A stretch of DNA of 64,000 nucleotides from an uncultured Gammaproteobacteria bacterium. Its GTDB lineage: Bacteria; Pseudomonadota; Gammaproteobacteria; Pseudomonadales; Pseudohongiellaceae. Each line of letters opens with the position of its first letter. Position 1 is the stretch's first letter. Both the position numbers and the translations under genes were made by a program. The stretch spans positions 124,001 to 188,000 of the forward strand of contig CAJXVC010000008.1 of assembly GCA_913060975.1 (NCBI GenBank). Direction: 5' to 3'. Under the pieces are notes generated by a model. That model was not told the DNA's origin, did not search any database, and saw nothing but the letters and a program-made list of their open reading frames with translations. Below are positions 37,820-46,137 of this stretch, one piece after another.

Positions 37820-38275
37820 ATGGTTACTTATTTCAGATTTCTATCCATTCCCGCTTTGTTTCTTCTCGTGAGCTGTAGTTCCAGTGAGAGACAAATTAAT
37901 ACCGCGCAGACTTTTGAGCCTCACGTTGATAGTGACGGCAACAAAAAATTCGAGATCGCTATCACGCCACTGAGGCCCGTTGCCAGAGCTTCCGGCAGCG
38001 GCCGACAAGGGCAGCCGCGAGGTGGCGCAGGACCCGGTAGCGGTCAGGGAAGAGGCGCCGGCAACAGGCCCGGAGGTGGCCAGGCTCCCTCTATCGACGT
38101 GGAAGAACTGCTTGTCGAGATTCTGGAAGCGCAGGGCTATTGCCGGGAAGGGTTTGAAGAGCTGGAGCGTATACGTGATGCCGGCCAAATTATTGTCCAC
38201 GGACGCTGCGTTGAGTTGGCCACTGATGAAGAGAAGTTACGTTACAGGACACTTGAGATACGCCCCCTGTCCTGA
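37820..38275 (+). CDS. Small lipoprotein preceding the efflux operon
   Basis: 151 residues with a lipoprotein signal peptide and lipobox (LFLLVSC, Cys19). The middle (about 58-90) is a low-complexity run of Gly, Gln, Arg and Pro (GRQGQPRGGAGPGSGQGRGA). A short structured C-terminus follows (IDVEELLVEILEAQGYCREGFEELERI). No family is recognised. It lies 44 bp upstream of the MacA-like gene on the same strand. The MacA-like protein carries a compositionally similar insert, so a joint role in the efflux complex is possible but unproven. Confidence 0.75.
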   Translation: MVTYFRFLSIPALFLLVSCSSSERQINTAQTFEPHVDSDGNKKFEIAITPLRPVARASGSGRQGQPRGGAGPGSGQGRGAGNRPGGGQAPSIDVEELLVEILEAQGYCREGFEELERIRDAGQIIVHGRCVELATDEEKLRYRTLEIRPLS

Positions 38276-38319
38276 CCGATTTTGCCCCCGAGGGAATGTA
38301 GTAAACAAGGAAACCGCCA

Positions 38320-39756
38320 ATGAACACGAATGTCGAAGCAAACCCATTGTCTGCCCCGCGATCTGGCAGGAAGAAGTGGTTGATATCTCTCTCAATCGCT
38401 GCTTTTGCCGCTGCGCTTGCCTACTGGTATCTGGCGCAGCAGGAAGAGGAGCCCACCAATGCGGCACGTATCTCGATAGTTGAGATTGGTTCCATCGAAA
38501 ACACAATCGCTGCCGCCGGCAGCCTGCAGCCCAGTGAGTATGTCGATGTAGGCGCCCAGGTTTCCGGTCAGTTGCAGCACCTCTATGTAGACATCGGTGA
38601 CGAGGTCGAAGAAGGACAACTGCTGGCTGAGATTGATGCACGTGTACAAGAAGCTCGGGTTGCAGCCAGTCGTGCCAGCATTGAAGCACTGGAGGCTCAG
38701 GTAACTGCGCGTGAGGCCGCACTCGAACTTGCCAGGGCCAACGCCGAGAGGCAGGCGCGCCTGATGACGGCTGAAGCCACCAGTCAGTTGGAATACGACA
38801 ACGCTATGAACACTCTGGCGGGTGCGGAATCCAGCCTGATCCAGTTACAGAAACAGATCGAACAAAATCGCGCCACACTGGAAACCAGCGAAACCGAATT
38901 GGAATTCACACGCATCTATGCCCCCATGACCGGCACCGTGGTCTCTGTACTGATGGAAGAAGGTCGTACCCTGAATGCCGCGCAACAGGCACCGACTATC
39001 TTGCGCATCGCTGATCTGGACACTATGACCGTGGAAGCAGATATCTCCGAAGCTGACATCAGTGATATCAAAGCCGGCATGGATGTCTATTTCACAACAC
39101 TGGGTGGCGGAGACCGACGCTGGTATAGCAGTGTACGGCAAATCCTGCCAACACCAGTTATCGAGAACAATGTTGTGTTGTATACCGGCCTGTTCGATAT
39201 CAGTAACGGAGATAGTGCCCTGTTACCGGAAATGACGGCGCAGGTGTATTTCATTACAGATTCTGCCCAGGATGTGTTGACCATACCCATGGGAGCAGTG
39301 ACTTTTATAGAGCGACCAGCACAGGGAAGTGGTCCGCAGGCAAACAATGGCGCAGCGGATGGTCAATCGCCAATGGCACGACCCGGCGGCCAACAGGGCC
39401 AGCGACCGGGAGCCGGTCTGCGCGCCAACTTTGACGCCACTGCCCGCAATGGCGAACAGTTCGCGCGACGAGGTCCTGGATTACGAAGACAAGGCGCTCA
39501 GGGCCAAATACAAAGACCAGATGCTGATGGAAATTCCCCGCGCCCGGCGCTGGTGAGTGTGGTGGATGAGCAGGGCAATCAGGAAACCCGGCAAGTACTC
39601 ATCGGTGTCACCAGTCGCATCACGGCCGAAGTGATTGCCGGCCTTGAGGAAGGCGAGCAAGTAGTGTCCGGTGTCATTCAGATGCAAAGCCAAAGGCCAG
39701 CTGGATTCTCAAGAGAATCCGGCCGACCGCCAGGTGGTTTCGGGGGGCCTTTCTGA
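38320..39756 (+). CDS. macA: MacA-like periplasmic adaptor (HlyD/RND family)
   Basis: 478 residues. One N-terminal membrane anchor (about 21-40) is followed by a split biotinyl-lipoyl domain (YVDVGAQVSGQLQHLYVDIGDEVEEGQLLAEID), a coiled-coil hairpin (about 108-190), the second lipoyl half (YAPMTGTVVSVLMEEG) and a beta-barrel domain. The protein bridges the MacB-like ABC transporter and the TolC-like outer channel. An unusual Gly/Gln/Arg-rich insert (about 335-415, RPGGQQGQRPGAG) interrupts the membrane-proximal part. Such inserts are seen in some marine MacA homologues but have no assigned role. AAGGAAA precedes the ATG by 6 bp. The MacB-like gene starts 2 bp after its stop. Confidence 0.9.
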   Translation: MNTNVEANPLSAPRSGRKKWLISLSIAAFAAALAYWYLAQQEEEPTNAARISIVEIGSIENTIAAAGSLQPSEYVDVGAQVSGQLQHLYVDIGDEVEEGQLLAEIDARVQEARVAASRASIEALEAQVTAREAALELARANAERQARLMTAEATSQLEYDNAMNTLAGAESSLIQLQKQIEQNRATLETSETELEFTRIYAPMTGTVVSVLMEEGRTLNAAQQAPTILRIADLDTMTVEADISEADISDIKAGMDVYFTTLGGGDRRWYSSVRQILPTPVIENNVVLYTGLFDISNGDSALLPEMTAQVYFITDSAQDVLTIPMGAVTFIERPAQGSGPQANNGAADGQSPMARPGGQQGQRPGAGLRANFDATARNGEQFARRGPGLRRQGAQGQIQRPDADGNSPRPALVSVVDEQGNQETRQVLIGVTSRITAEVIAGLEEGEQVVSGVIQMQSQRPAGFSRESGRPPGGFGGPF

Positions 39757-39758
39757 TC

Positions 39759-41807
39759 ATGGCGACTCTCATCGATAGCATGGATATCAGCCAATTCGAA
39801 CATGCTTCTGACAACGCCGAAGAGCCCCAGGTCAGTAGCGCGGAAATTGCAATTCCATTGATAGAACTGCGCGATATTCATCGTGTGTTCAAGACTGACG
39901 GTGGTGTGGAAGTGCATGCCTTGCGAGGCATCGACCTGAAGATCTACACAGGAGAATTTCTGGCAATTATTGGTCAGTCTGGTTCTGGTAAATCCACGTT
40001 GATGAATATCCTTGGCTGCCTTGATCGTCCCAGTAACGGGACTTACCTCTTTGCCGGCAGAGATATTCAGAGCTTTGATGCCGATGGGCTAGCCTGGTTG
40101 CGCCGGGAAGCCTTTGGCTTTGTCTTTCAGAGTTATAACTTGTTGCCCACAGCGACAGCAGAAGAGAACGTCGAAGTGCCGGCGGTTTATGCCGGGCTTG
40201 GCCAGCAAGAAAGACATATCCGTAGTGAAGCCCTGCTGAGCTCTCTTGGTCTGGGCGAGCGACTCGATCACCGGCCCAGTCAATTGTCAGGTGGTCAGCA
40301 GCAGCGGGTGTCCATCGCCCGCGCCATGATGAACGGCGGCCAGGTCATACTTGCGGATGAGCCTACTGGTGCTCTCGATTCCCAATCCAGCGTGGAAGTG
40401 ATGGCCTTACTGGAAGACCTGGCACGTCAGGGTCATACCGTAATCCTGATCACCCACGACCGCGAAGTGGCAGAGCATGCCGACCGCATTATCGAATTTC
40501 GCGACGGTCAGATTCTCAATGACAGCGGCCCCCATGAAGAAGCAGTGGATGCCCGCAACAATGCCAAACTGCGCAATCTCTTTCTGAGCCGCAATGCTGG
40601 TTCCACCCTGGCTGCGGTGTCTGAGTCGGTGACCATGGCACTGCGTTCACTACGGGCCAACATTTTTCGCACAATTCTGACCCTGTTGGGCATCGTGATT
40701 GGTGTCGCTTCGGTGGTGGCCATGCTCGCGATCGGTGAGGGAGCGCAGCAAGATATCGTAGACCGCATCAGCTCCATAGGTACCAACCGACTGACCTTGC
40801 AGCCGGCACGAATGGAGGGGCAGCGGCGCAATATGCCTTCGACACTGACCTTTGCAGATGCCGATGCCATCAGTGATGGTATGGGCAATGTTCTCGGTAC
40901 GATTCCGGAAATCCGAGGTAGCAATACGCTGCGCTTCAATCGCCAGGACTACACCACGACGGTAACCGCCACCAGCGAGAATATGCCGGAGCTACAGAGC
41001 TGGCCATTGAGCGAAGGCACTTTTTTTACTCGTGAGGACAGTGACAATTACACGGCCGTGGCCGTGTTAGGCAGCACGGTCGCCGGGGAGCTGTTCGATG
41101 AAGGCCAGGACCCTCTTGGGGAATACATCCTGATTCGCAATATCCCGTTTCAGGTAATCGGCGTGCTTACCAGTAAAGGCGCGGCGGCCGGACCCGGCGG
41201 AGGCGATCAGGACGATGCCGTTTTTGTGCCTTTAAAGACCGGAGCCTTGCGCCTTTTCGGTGAGACTGTCGTCAACTCTATCTCGGTAATGGTGGATGAT
41301 ATCGGCCAGATCAGTCAGACAGAGGATGAACTCATTGAATTTATGGTGGCACGCCATGGGGTCGAAGATTTTCGAATCTTCAATAGTGCCGAGCTACTGG
41401 AAACAGTCTCAGCCTCCCAACAAACTTTTACCATGCTATTGGGATCAGTCGCTGCTATCTCCCTTCTGGTAGGGGGCATTGGCGTGATGAATATCATGCT
41501 GGTTTCCGTGACAGAAAGGACGCGTGAAATTGGCATACGCATGGCCACCGGCGCACGGCAGAGTGATGTCATGTCGCAATTCCTTTCCGAAGCTATTGTG
41601 GTTTCCGGCGTAGGGGGTGTCTTTGGTGTGCTCATTGGTATAGCTGTGGGGTACCTGCTGATGATGCTTGGTGTCTCAATCAAATTTTCCGCGTTACCCG
41701 CGATTGCAGCTTTTAGCTGTGCCGCCGCCACTGGTTTGGTGTTTGGATTTGCGCCGGCCCGTAAGGCATCCCGATTGGATCCGGTTGTCGCTCTGGCCAA
41801 TGAATAG
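39759..41807 (+). CDS. macB: MacB-like ABC transporter (ATPase and permease)
   Basis: 682 residues. The N-terminal ATPase domain has Walker A GQSGSGKST (about 71-79), Q-loop region VFQSYNLLP, signature LSGGQQQRVSIARA, and Walker B VILADEPTGALDS with H-loop ITHDREV. A first membrane helix lies near residue 305, then a large periplasmic MacB domain, then three C-terminal helices of the FtsX type (MNIMLVSVTERTREIGIRMATGA). MacB works by mechanotransmission, driving periplasmic substrates through TolC-type channels; substrates include macrolides, peptides and lipoproteins depending on species. It forms an operon with the MacA- and TolC-like genes, so the export complex is complete. The substrate is unknown. 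Confidence 0.93.
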   Translation: MATLIDSMDISQFEHASDNAEEPQVSSAEIAIPLIELRDIHRVFKTDGGVEVHALRGIDLKIYTGEFLAIIGQSGSGKSTLMNILGCLDRPSNGTYLFAGRDIQSFDADGLAWLRREAFGFVFQSYNLLPTATAEENVEVPAVYAGLGQQERHIRSEALLSSLGLGERLDHRPSQLSGGQQQRVSIARAMMNGGQVILADEPTGALDSQSSVEVMALLEDLARQGHTVILITHDREVAEHADRIIEFRDGQILNDSGPHEEAVDARNNAKLRNLFLSRNAGSTLAAVSESVTMALRSLRANIFRTILTLLGIVIGVASVVAMLAIGEGAQQDIVDRISSIGTNRLTLQPARMEGQRRNMPSTLTFADADAISDGMGNVLGTIPEIRGSNTLRFNRQDYTTTVTATSENMPELQSWPLSEGTFFTREDSDNYTAVAVLGSTVAGELFDEGQDPLGEYILIRNIPFQVIGVLTSKGAAAGPGGGDQDDAVFVPLKTGALRLFGETVVNSISVMVDDIGQISQTEDELIEFMVARHGVEDFRIFNSAELLETVSASQQTFTMLLGSVAAISLLVGGIGVMNIMLVSVTERTREIGIRMATGARQSDVMSQFLSEAIVVSGVGGVFGVLIGIAVGYLLMMLGVSIKFSALPAIAAFSCAAATGLVFGFAPARKASRLDPVVALANE

Positions 41808-41822
41808 GAAAGCAGGTTTATT

Positions 41823-43214
41823 ATGAACAAGCATGCACAACTTTTGACAATCACGTTAGCGGGTGTATTGGCAGCTTGCAGTAGCACTGAACTACCCGAG
41901 CTTCCAGCGAGTGACGTGCCCGAAACCTGGGCATTCAACGCCACGGCTGAGCAAGCCTGGCCGGCGACGGACTGGTGGTCTGCGTTTGAAAATCCGGAAC
42001 TGAGTGAGACTATCGAGCAGGTACAACTCACTAATCTGGATTTGCAGATTAACCAACGTAATTTGCGCTCTGCTCAGATAGCTCTTGAAGAGGCAGGCTT
42101 TGATCTGTTGCCGACCCCGGTTATTGAATTGGGCAGTAGCCCCTCTTACCGCGATTCGCGCATTGATGGTGAATCATTGCGCAGCACCAGTAATTCACCC
42201 ATCAGTTTGGGTGCTTCAGCCAGCTACAACAATATTCTCAGCAAACCGGCCAGTTATGAGCAGGCGGTGGCCAACTATGACTCGGACGTGGCCCGGGCCG
42301 CCGATGTGGCACTGAATACTCTGGCAACAACCGCCAGCAGCTATTTCCAGTTGTTGCTGACAAGGGACAAGATTACCTCGACCCAACAGAATGTAACCAA
42401 TGCACAGGCGATTTACGAGATTGCCCAGGCGAGGGTTGATGCCGGCGTGGCGATACCCATCGAAGCTCTGCAACAACAGATTGCTCTGGAACGAGAGCGT
42501 TTGAATCTGCAAAGTTTTGAACAGGACGATCTGGCGATTCGTTCTGCTCTGGCCCTGCTTACCGGGCAGTCAGTGCAAGACTTTGCGCTGAGCGGACAGT
42601 CACTGGACGAAGTGGCGGTCCCTACTATCACGCCTGGTCTGCCGTCAGAGTTACTGAACCGACGGCCAGACCTGGTGCAGGCTGAGGCCGGCTTGCGCAG
42701 TACACGGGCCAGTGTCGACCTGGTGAAGACAGCCCTGTTTCCGCAAATCTCTCTGAATGCCAGTAGCAGCGCCACTAGCAGTTCTCTTTCTGAATTGCTC
42801 AGTTCACCAGATAGCGTACTAACCGTGAACGCATCACTGGTACAACTGTTACTGGATAACGGTCAACGCGGTCGTGATATCGAGCAAGCCCAACTAACGC
42901 TGGAAAACAGTCTGGACAGTTACCGTTCGACGGTGATTTCGGCTTTCAATGAGGTCGATGTGCTATTGAACAATCTACAGTTGTTGGCGGCGCAGACTGA
43001 CGTAGCGTTGCAAAATCTGGAGTCGGCCGAAGAGTCATTCCGCATTGCCCAGACCCGGTATGAAGAGGGGGTGGCTGATTTTCAGACCGTACTCACGTCC
43101 CAGAATACTCTGTTTGATACCCGCAACAGTTATCTCGATCGCAAGCAGGCACAGCTCAATGCCACAGTGGCTTTGTTTCAGGCACTGGGCGGAGGTTGGC
43201 AGATGCCACAATAA
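41823..43214 (+). CDS. TolC-like outer-membrane efflux lipoprotein (NodT type)
   Basis: 463 residues with a lipobox (GVLAACSS, Cys19), so this is the lipid-anchored OprM/NodT type rather than classical TolC. Two outer-membrane-factor repeats are visible, each ending in a long coiled-coil. Family motifs include PATDWWSAFENPEL near the mature N-terminus, LLNRRPDLVQAEAGLRSTRA at about 278 and RYEEGVADFQTVLTSQNTLF near 418. It provides the outer-membrane channel of the tripartite efflux complex with the two genes immediately upstream (15 bp gap). AGGAAAGCAGG lies before the ATG. Confidence 0.92.
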   Translation: MNKHAQLLTITLAGVLAACSSTELPELPASDVPETWAFNATAEQAWPATDWWSAFENPELSETIEQVQLTNLDLQINQRNLRSAQIALEEAGFDLLPTPVIELGSSPSYRDSRIDGESLRSTSNSPISLGASASYNNILSKPASYEQAVANYDSDVARAADVALNTLATTASSYFQLLLTRDKITSTQQNVTNAQAIYEIAQARVDAGVAIPIEALQQQIALERERLNLQSFEQDDLAIRSALALLTGQSVQDFALSGQSLDEVAVPTITPGLPSELLNRRPDLVQAEAGLRSTRASVDLVKTALFPQISLNASSSATSSSLSELLSSPDSVLTVNASLVQLLLDNGQRGRDIEQAQLTLENSLDSYRSTVISAFNEVDVLLNNLQLLAAQTDVALQNLESAEESFRIAQTRYEEGVADFQTVLTSQNTLFDTRNSYLDRKQAQLNATVALFQALGGGWQMPQ

Positions 43215-43305
43215 AATTGCAGTCGTCAGCTGCCAAGTGGCAGGTGGCGTCGCACCGTCTCCTCTCAAGGGAGAGTAGCAAGTGGAGCAGAAAACCGCTT
43301 GCATT

Positions 43306-43337
43306 GGCCCGACCGCCCCTGCGGTTGGGCCTTTTTT
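43306..43337 (+). terminator. Rho-independent terminator of the efflux operon
   Basis: An 11-bp stem, GGCCCGACCGC (43306-43316) with GCGGTTGGGCC (43321-43331), one G-T pair, CCCT loop, directly followed by six T (43332-43337). It lies 92 bp after the TolC-like stop. Confidence 0.85.
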
Positions 43338-43683
43338 ATGGGCATCGATTCTGCAATATCGACACAATAATCTGCCCCTATACGTTTGCTGGCTAACCTG
43401 GCCTGATATTTATGCTTGCTGATCAAAGTCAAAAACTAATCGGGAAGCTTGGAATCTGGATAATCTGCTTTGCCAGGAAGGCACTCATTGCGGAGTGCAG
43501 CAAGATGAATTCAATCGGAGATCACGAGAGAACTCCATATCAAGAGCAAAGGCCCTCCTTTGCTACTTGGGAGTAGCAAAGCCAGCCTAAATCGATGGTG
43601 GATCGCAACTCATTTCAGGAATTAGCCAATTAGCCGGCTCAAACCGCAGCTCGTAAAGCCTAATTGCGAGGCAGACCTTCGAC
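43338..43683. other. Intergenic stretch between terminator and transposase remnant
   Basis: No gene is supported. The plus frame leading into the transposase-like tail contains several stops (for example in 43600-43663), which fits decay of a former coding region, but I could not recover further protein similarity. Confidence 0.3.
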
Positions 43684-43727
43684 GAGCTTCAACAGTTTAA
43701 CAAAGTTGCTAAATTGTCAGTGTCCCC
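43664..43727 (+). pseudogene. Second decayed tail of a probable Y1 transposase
   Basis: The plus frame reads GRPSTSFNSLTKLLNCQCP, nearly the same ending as the remnant at 32705-32870 (ARPTMNLNRLTKLLSYQCP). The DNA 43684-43727 is 36/44 identical to 32827-32870, both ending TCAGTGTCCCC. A stop codon lies just before 43664. The tail stops 5 bp before the 3' end of the opposite-strand antiporter gene. It is either the residue of a transposase insertion or a non-autonomous derivative. Confidence 0.45.
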
Positions 43728-43731
43728 TACC

Positions 43732-45555
43732 CTACCCTCCTGACGTACTTTTGGTCTTCGGCCGCGGCAATATCGTATACAGCAGTGCAAGCCCGGAAAT
43801 TCCAGCCACGGTTGAAGCACACAACACCGCAATCTTGGCCGTATCCACGAGCGCCTCGGTAGCGAATGCTTCATTGCTGATAAAGATCGACATGGTAAAG
43901 CCAACTCCAGCCAGCAGTCCCGCCCCTAACAATTGCAGCCAGGTTACCGAGTCAGGCAGGCTGGAGCGTCCGCTCTTCACTAATAGCCAGCAACCAGCAA
44001 CAATACCCAACGGTTTGCCAATCACCAGACCGGCAACAATGCCGATGGAAACAGTGTTAATGCCGGCCCCGCTTAGTAGCACGCCTGCATTGGCCAAGGC
44101 AAAAATTGGCAGGATCAGAAAACTGGACCAGGGCTCCAGTAGTCTTTCCAGGCGATGGGCCGGATCTTCAATTCTGCTATGGATGGTATCGAGTGCTCGA
44201 ACCGTCTCGTGGGACGGGATGACATCCTTGAGGTCCGCATCAGTGTCTTTGGTCTGTTCGCCTTTGAATACCGCATTGGCCTGGGCCAGCAGGCCTTCCA
44301 GATTCACCGGTGGCCTACTGGGCACGGCGATGGCCAGTAACACCCCGGCCAGAGTGGCGTGCAGTCCGGACGCATAGACGCAAACCCACAGGGCGATGCC
44401 CAGAATGGCATAGGGAAAGATGTTATAGACACCAAAGCGATTGAGGCCTATCAGCACCAGAAACACACCGGCGGCGGCAGCACCGTACACCGGGTTCAGG
44501 CCATGACCATAAAAAATGGCAATCACCAGGATGGCACCCAGATCATCAACAATAGCCAGCGTGGTCAAGAAAACTTTCAATGAGAGCGGCACGCGCCTGC
44601 CAAGCATCGCCAGCAAGCCCAGCGCAAAGGCAATGTCCGTTGCCATGGGTACGCCCCAGCCGGACAAACCCTCATCAGCATTCATAACAATCAGCAGATA
44701 GCAGGCGGCTGGTACCAGCATCCCGCCAATGGCACCGGCAATAGGTAGCAGCGCCGCGTCCAGTTCGGATAGTTCCCCCAGAGTAATTTCCCGTTTGATT
44801 TCCAGGCCAACCACCAGGAAGAAGATCGCCATCAGGAAATCATTGATAAACGACTGGGTGGTGAAGGCATAGGAAAAATCGCCGAGTTGCAAGCCGATGG
44901 GCGCATCAAGCCAGGCGTTGAATGGCTCAGCGAAACCCGAATTAGCGAGTAGCAAGGCAATCACTGACATGATCGCCAGCAAAACACCGGTCAGTGGTGC
45001 CCAGCCAGCGAACTCTCTGGCGGTTTGTTCGATACGCTGGGCAACGGAAGAGTCCAGCGCCTCGAGCAAGCTCATCTCGTCCCAAGGGCCTTCGTAGAGG
45101 ATGCCGTTGACAAAGAAGGTGGGGATGGTGGCCACGCCTTCTACCGCGTCCTTATCGCCTTTGTCCTGCAGGCGATCCAGCAGTTCCTGATCTTCCAGTG
45201 CCGCTTTCAGCTCATCGTCGTCAATACCGCAACGGGCCGCAACGGCATACAAGTCCTTCTCGGATTCGATCGCCCTGGACATCAGCACTTCATGGGCTTC
45301 CCAGAAGCGATTATGTTTGGCCGCCACTTCAGCAAGCACCGCCGACGGTACTGCCCAAGGGTCGGAGGTCAGCGGTTTGTGCCGAAAAACGTAAAGCACG
45401 TCGCCAGAGAAGTTCTTCAATACCCGCGAGATTACTTTCTGGGCGCTGCGACAAGGTGCACAAGCGTAGCTGCCATACTCAATCAGGACGTGACTGGCGT
45501 CTTCCTTGCCTGTTTGGTGATCCGAGGGCTGGGGACTAACTGAGTTTTCCGGCAT
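43732..45555 (-). CDS. DsbA-like thioredoxin domain fused to NhaA Na+/H+ antiporter
   Basis: 607 residues. Residues ~20-165 form a DsbA/thioredoxin-type domain with the redox motif C32-A-P-C35 and cis-proline loop VATIPTFFVNG. Residues ~185-600 are an NhaA antiporter with about 11-12 helices and family motifs FLMAIFFLVVGLEIKRE, LPIAGAIGGM, PMATDIAFALGLLAMLG and LAIVDDLGAI (the paired aspartates of the ion site). NhaA exchanges external protons for internal sodium. No signal peptide precedes the thioredoxin-like domain, so with standard NhaA topology it would sit in the cytoplasm. That placement is odd for a disulfide-type module and suggests redox control or a structural role. The gene's 3' end abuts a transposase remnant. 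Confidence 0.92.
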   Translation of the reverse strand: MPENSVSPQPSDHQTGKEDASHVLIEYGSYACAPCRSAQKVISRVLKNFSGDVLYVFRHKPLTSDPWAVPSAVLAEVAAKHNRFWEAHEVLMSRAIESEKDLYAVAARCGIDDDELKAALEDQELLDRLQDKGDKDAVEGVATIPTFFVNGILYEGPWDEMSLLEALDSSVAQRIEQTAREFAGWAPLTGVLLAIMSVIALLLANSGFAEPFNAWLDAPIGLQLGDFSYAFTTQSFINDFLMAIFFLVVGLEIKREITLGELSELDAALLPIAGAIGGMLVPAACYLLIVMNADEGLSGWGVPMATDIAFALGLLAMLGRRVPLSLKVFLTTLAIVDDLGAILVIAIFYGHGLNPVYGAAAAGVFLVLIGLNRFGVYNIFPYAILGIALWVCVYASGLHATLAGVLLAIAVPSRPPVNLEGLLAQANAVFKGEQTKDTDADLKDVIPSHETVRALDTIHSRIEDPAHRLERLLEPWSSFLILPIFALANAGVLLSGAGINTVSIGIVAGLVIGKPLGIVAGCWLLVKSGRSSLPDSVTWLQLLGAGLLAGVGFTMSIFISNEAFATEALVDTAKIAVLCASTVAGISGLALLYTILPRPKTKSTSGG

Positions 45556-46137
45556 GGCGGTTTGTTATTGACCAGTATTAGCGAATGCGACAGTGAACTT
45601 ACAGGTATAAAAGACTTCTACGGGATTTCCTTGCCGGCAGGTTTTGGCGCACCGAGTACTACTGTGCCTTCGTCGAGCAGCAAAGCACCCGGCATAAAGC
45701 AGGCAAATCCCTTTATGACATAGTAACAGGTGTATGCACGCACAACGACGCAGGATTCACCGCAGCCGCATAAAAGGCTGTGCGACCATAGTGCGCCAAG
45801 CTGACGGCTTCCAAAACCCCGGGTTCGGCTGGATAGAAATGGCAGCCTGCAAGCCGTGAAGGGTTGGGTGATAGCAGGATGAAAGCACAAATCGAACCAA
45901 ACTGGGCGGTCGTATACCACTGCTACAGCAAGGAGGCGATCGAAAATCAATGCCACCGCGACGCTGATCAAATGACCCCGATTCCTTTGATTGGAGCCTT
46001 TTGGTCGAAAATTCGAGCTTTTTTGGGCTAAATTCCCAACTTTTTATTCAATACCCCCTCTCGCTTGGCAGAGAAACCAAGTATCATACAGCACCGTTTT
46101 TTCACGTAACCAAACACCTTAATTTTTGAGCCTCAAA
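45556..46137. other. 582-bp divergent intergenic region
   Basis: It lies between the NhaA-fusion gene and the EF-G gene. A minus-strand open frame of 117 codons (45618-45971) is present but has no ribosome site or recognised similarity; it may be a gene fragment or chance. An AT-rich stretch before EF-G (46015-46060) is the likely promoter zone. No clear hairpin was seen. Confidence 0.35.

Noticed and set aside
38320-43214. MacAB-TolC-like operon as the type I exporter of the RTX or VCBS giants
   Set aside because: MacB-type transporters export by a different mechanism and lack the HlyB-type membrane ATPase architecture; nothing links the operon to the giants except proximity.
45618-45971. 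Minus-strand open frame of 117 codons between the NhaA-fusion and EF-G genes
   Set aside because: No ribosome site, no recognised similarity, Cys- and His-rich irregular composition; kept only as a note on the intergenic region.
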